DNA of 8,325 nucleotides, from assembly GCF_963662885.1 (NCBI RefSeq), contig NZ_OY760057.1:1-8325 (forward strand), read 5' to 3'. This DNA is from an uncultured Pseudodesulfovibrio sp. GTDB lineage: Bacteria; Desulfobacterota; Desulfovibrionia; Desulfovibrionales; Desulfovibrionaceae. Made by a program: the position numbers and the translations under genes. Below, one piece after another: positions 5,584-8,325 of the stretch. Positions within the stretch are counted from its first letter, which is position 1. Every line of letters begins with the position of its first letter. The notes below the pieces were generated by a model, which saw nothing but the letters and a program-made list of their open reading frames with translations, did no database searches and was not told where the DNA came from.

Positions 5584-7251
5584 ATGTTTTTCTCCATATG
5601 TCTGTATGTCGCTTTAGTTGTTTTTGGGATCGGTATTTGCTTTAGGTTGGCATCCTGGTTTCGATACCGAATTTGGAATGAAGCTCAGGCGATTTCTACT
5701 TGGGATAGGATTTCTGCTGCTATTACAGGCATACTTAGCGTTTTATTCAGCGCAAAGATCCTTATTCTTATTAAAGTATTTTTCTTGGACGTGTTATTCC
5801 AGAGGAAAGTACTGAAAGAAAATGTTGTTCGCTGGATTATGCACATGTGTATTTATGGCGGTTTTACACTACTGCTGTTAATGCACGCGCTCGAACGGTT
5901 CGTTTCCGTTCCCTTATTCGCGGACTATTCGGCCACGGTAAATCCCTTCCTATTCCTGAGAAATGCTTTTGGAGCACTGGTGATCCTCGGGCTGGTCATC
6001 GCCATTGGCCGTCGGTTGTTGGTGAGAGGCATGCGACAAACGACCAATCCTATGGACATTTACGTCGTGGCCCTGGTGGGAATCATCATGATCTCCGGCA
6101 TCTTCCTGGAAGCGACCAAGATCGTATCCTATTCCAGCTTTCAAGAAATGGTGGATGAGTGGGCCGTTCTGGACGATGAAGAACTGGATCATCTGCAAGC
6201 CTATTGGGCTGAAGAGTTCGGGGTGGTTTTTCCCGAACCCGTTGCCGCCATGGATCCGGACGCCCTTGAAATGGGAAGAGAGGCGCATGAGGTCGCCTGC
6301 GCGTCCTGCCATTCCAAACCGGCTTGGGCCTTCCTGTCTTACGGCGTGTCAAAAGCCATCAGCCCCGTGGCCGTGACCCTGACGGACACCCATACGCAGG
6401 TCTGGCTCTGGTACATTCATTTCCTGGCATGTTTCGCGGGTCTGGCCTATTTGCCTTTCAGCAAGTTTTTTCACATGTTGTCCAGCCCGGTGAGTCTGCT
6501 GGCCAATGCCGTGATGGATGAAAACACGTCCGCAACGGCCAATGTATTGACCCGGCGCGCCATGGAATTGGATGCGTGCACGCATTGCGCCACCTGCAGT
6601 CTGCACTGCTCCGTGGGCGTAGTGTTCCGGCAGATCCCCAATGCGACGATCCTGCCTTCCGAGAAACTGATTTCATTGAAAGCCCTGGCCTCGGGAAAGC
6701 AACTGGACGAAAAAGAACTCCGAAGAATCCAGCAGGGAACCTACATCTGCACCGGTTGCTACCGGTGCACCACTGTATGCCCGGTGGGCATCAACCTGCA
6801 GGATTTGTGGCTGAGCATGCGCGAGGACCTGGGGCGCGAAGGATATCCTGAAAATGCCGCCTGGGCCCGCCGGGTGCTGGAGGACCAACTCGGCGGCAAG
6901 TTGAGGGACGCGGACGCATCCATCACGCCCACTGCCGCGGATCTTCAGAAAGACATGACGGTTTCACTGCAGGCGGAGACGTTTTCGTCCTGTTTCGAGT
7001 GCCAGACATGCACAAATGTCTGCCCTGTGGTGAGCAACTACGAGAATCCCCGGCAAACATTGGGCCTGCTCCCCCACCAGATCATGCACTCGCTGGGTCT
7101 GGGCTTGGAAGACGATGCCTTGGGGAATCAGATGATTTGGGATTGTCTGACCTGCTACATGTGTCAAGAACACTGCCCCCAGGGAGTCCAGGTGACCGAC
7201 GTGCTCTACGAGCTCAAGAACAGAGCTTATGCACGCCTGGCGGACGAGTAA
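5584..7251 (+). CDS. Membrane Hdr subunit: NarI-like cytochrome b, heme-c site and four [4Fe-4S] motifs
   Basis: 555 aa. Six likely membrane helices lie near residues 3-25, 44-72, 83-104, 122-145, 157-180 and 272-293, with histidines at 87, 101, 279 and 297 that could bind b hemes, as in NarI/HdrE/QmoC-type subunits. Between helices 5 and 6 is a loop of about 90 residues with CASCH (C239, C242, H243), a single c-type heme site. The C-terminal half has four [4Fe-4S] motifs: C332/335/338/342, C389/392/395/399, C470/473/476/480 and C521/524/527/531. Six helices with a cytoplasmic Fe-S domain put the N-terminus inside and the heme-c loop in the periplasm, where cytochrome c is matured, so the topology is self-consistent. 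Inferred role: electron transfer between quinone or a periplasmic cytochrome and the cytoplasmic HdrB/HdrA encoded next. GAAGGGA precedes the ATG. The first ~100 codons are clearly AT-richer than the rest. The closest named relatives are QmoC and HdrC-HdrE fusions, but neither normally has heme c with four clusters, so I give no symbol. Confidence 0.9.
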   Translation: MFFSICLYVALVVFGIGICFRLASWFRYRIWNEAQAISTWDRISAAITGILSVLFSAKILILIKVFFLDVLFQRKVLKENVVRWIMHMCIYGGFTLLLLMHALERFVSVPLFADYSATVNPFLFLRNAFGALVILGLVIAIGRRLLVRGMRQTTNPMDIYVVALVGIIMISGIFLEATKIVSYSSFQEMVDEWAVLDDEELDHLQAYWAEEFGVVFPEPVAAMDPDALEMGREAHEVACASCHSKPAWAFLSYGVSKAISPVAVTLTDTHTQVWLWYIHFLACFAGLAYLPFSKFFHMLSSPVSLLANAVMDENTSATANVLTRRAMELDACTHCATCSLHCSVGVVFRQIPNATILPSEKLISLKALASGKQLDEKELRRIQQGTYICTGCYRCTTVCPVGINLQDLWLSMREDLGREGYPENAAWARRVLEDQLGGKLRDADASITPTAADLQKDMTVSLQAETFSSCFECQTCTNVCPVVSNYENPRQTLGLLPHQIMHSLGLGLEDDALGNQMIWDCLTCYMCQEHCPQGVQVTDVLYELKNRAYARLADE

Positions 7252-7320
7252 AACCAATGAAACAGGTTCCCATTCTGTTGATAGTCGCCGGTTACCGCAT
7301 ATGACATCGAGGATCCTATT

Positions 7321-8195
7321 ATGAATTTCGCATTGTTCCTGGGATGTAAAATCCCCTACTATGTTCCCCAGTACGAAACGTCCATGAGGATGGTTTTGAA
7401 GGCGTTGGAGGTGGGCCTGGAGGACATCGAATTCAACTGCTGTGGTTATCCTGTTCGGAATCTCCACGAGCGGTCGTATGTGCTCTCTTCCGCCCGGAAC
7501 CTGGCGCTTGCCGAAAGCCGCAATCTAAGCATTTTGACACCCTGCAAGTGCTGTTACGGAAGTTTGAAAAAAGCGCAATACCTGCTCGAAAACCACCCCG
7601 GCCTGCGGGACGAAATCAACGGGATCCTTGCCGAGGAAAATCTCAGGTATGAAGGCCGAATCGAGGTGAAGCATCTGCTTTCCGTCCTTTTCCATGATGT
7701 GGACTGCCTGAAATCAAAGAGAAGATAACCCATCCGTACAAAGGACTCAAAATAGCCACGCATTACGGATGCCACGCCCTGCGCCCCAGCAAGGTCGTTC
7801 AGTTCGACGATCCATTGGCGCCGACCTTGTTCGATCGTCTCGTGGAAGTCACCGGAGCGGAAAGCATCGACTGGCCGCTGAAACTCCAGTGCTGCGGGAA
7901 CCCTCTGTGGGGGAAAAATGACGCTTTGTCCCTGGACCTCAGCGTGAAAAAGCTCGAGGACGCCGAGAAATCGGAGGCTCATGCACTCTGCGTGGCTTGC
8001 ACGTACTGTCAGATCCAGTTTGACACCGTCCAGAAAGAGCATATCGCAGGCAAGAAGTCCAAAGTGTCCATGCCCTCCGTGCTGTATCCGCAGCTTCTGG
8101 GACTGGCCATGGGCATGGATTCCGGGGTTTTGGAGATGGACATGAATGGGATCAAACCGGACAACGTGCTGAATTTCGTTTCGCAGCCCGACTGA
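7321..8195 (+). CDS. hdrB: HdrB, heterodisulfide reductase subunit B, frameshifted
   Basis: 291 aa if one missing base is restored, the usual HdrB length. Two CCG domains carry the non-cubane cluster ligands: C9 (GCKIPYY), C40-C41 (NCCGYP) and C75/C78 (PCKCC), then C151 (HYGCHALRP), C191-C192 (QCCGNPLWG) and C224/C227 with C230 (CVACTYC). In HdrB these bind two non-cubane [4Fe-4S] clusters that reduce a disulfide-like substrate. The frame breaks after Val127: GTGGACTGCC at 7699 would read GTG GGA CTG CCT (VGLPEIKEKITHPYKGLKIA) with one more G. As given, the first frame stops at 7728, just before the second CCG domain. ATG at 7321 has GAGG 8 nt upstream and lies 69 nt after the membrane gene. 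The physiological substrate is unknown, since bacteria of this kind lack CoM-S-S-CoB. Sequencing error or recent mutation are both possible. Confidence 0.87.
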
Positions 8196-8255
8196 GTCAA
8201 TCTATACGCATTCTCGATGTCTCCATTCCGAGTCGAGATTAGAAAGGACAGAGAG

Positions 8256-8325
8256 ATGTCTGGAGAGAAGATCGGTTCCGTGATGGTGGTTGGCGGTGGA
8301 ATTGCCGGGATGCAGGCCGCTCTGG
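8256..8325 (+). CDS. HdrA/QmoA-like flavoprotein, first 23 codons (continues past window)
   Basis: ATG at 8256 is preceded by AGAAAGGA with a 7-nt gap. The visible peptide MSGEKIGSVMVVGGGIAGMQ ends in the GxGxxG-type FAD-binding loop seen at the start of HdrA and QmoA proteins; no stop is reached. It follows hdrB by 60 nt in the same orientation, so it is probably the flavin subunit of the membrane Hdr module. Too little is visible to tell HdrA from QmoA, or to know whether it also carries Sec. Confidence 0.75.
   Translation, partial: MSGEKIGSVMVVGGGIAGMQAAL

Noticed and set aside
7257..7304. 15-codon ORF (MKQVPILLIVAGYRI) between the membrane gene and hdrB
   Set aside because: No Shine-Dalgarno sequence, very short, and no known leader-peptide pattern; left as spacer.

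Overview
The window looks like part of the energy-metabolism accessory genome of a strict anaerobe, most likely a sulfate-reducing or syntrophic Desulfobacterota (Deltaproteobacteria). This is inferred from the density of heterodisulfide-reductase (Hdr) type electron-transfer genes, a membrane subunit with heme c and several [4Fe-4S] motifs, two apparent selenocysteine (Sec) codons, and a Tn-like inverted-repeat element of a type I recognise from this group. No rRNA, tRNA or CRISPR array is visible.

Left part, minus strand, read right to left from a candidate promoter near 3875: mvhD/flpD (3758->3342), a fused HdrC-HdrB (HdrD-like) gene (3340->2218), hdrA (2183->657) and the start of a second HdrA-type flavoprotein (641->window edge). 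The genes are packed with gaps of 1 to 34 nt, so this is one operon. Both mvhD and hdrA contain an in-frame TGA exactly where the family has a conserved cysteine. Each TGA is followed 15 or 20 nt later by a perfect 7-bp stem with a GG-containing loop, which is the geometry of a bacterial SECIS element. I therefore annotate both as selenoproteins and read through the TGA. The HdrD-like gene has a single-base frameshift.

Middle, about 3890-5580: a long spacer without an intact gene. It holds a nested palindrome, a MITE-like inverted-repeat element, a two-unit 23-bp tandem repeat, a weak promoter/terminator pair, and a decayed IS1380-family transposase C-terminus with an internal stop.

Right part, plus strand: a second Hdr module diverges from the first. 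It starts with a membrane protein (5584-7251) that joins a NarI-like b-type cytochrome domain, one CxxCH heme-c site and four [4Fe-4S] motifs. An hdrB with a one-base deletion (7321-8195) and the first 23 codons of another HdrA/QmoA-like flavoprotein (8256->edge) follow.

How they could work together (inference): the left operon encodes a soluble, potentially electron-bifurcating MvhD-HdrA-HdrBC complex in which two adjacent electron-transfer subunits both carry Sec. The right operon encodes a membrane-anchored Hdr complex that could pass electrons between the quinone pool or a periplasmic cytochrome c and a cytoplasmic HdrBA unit.
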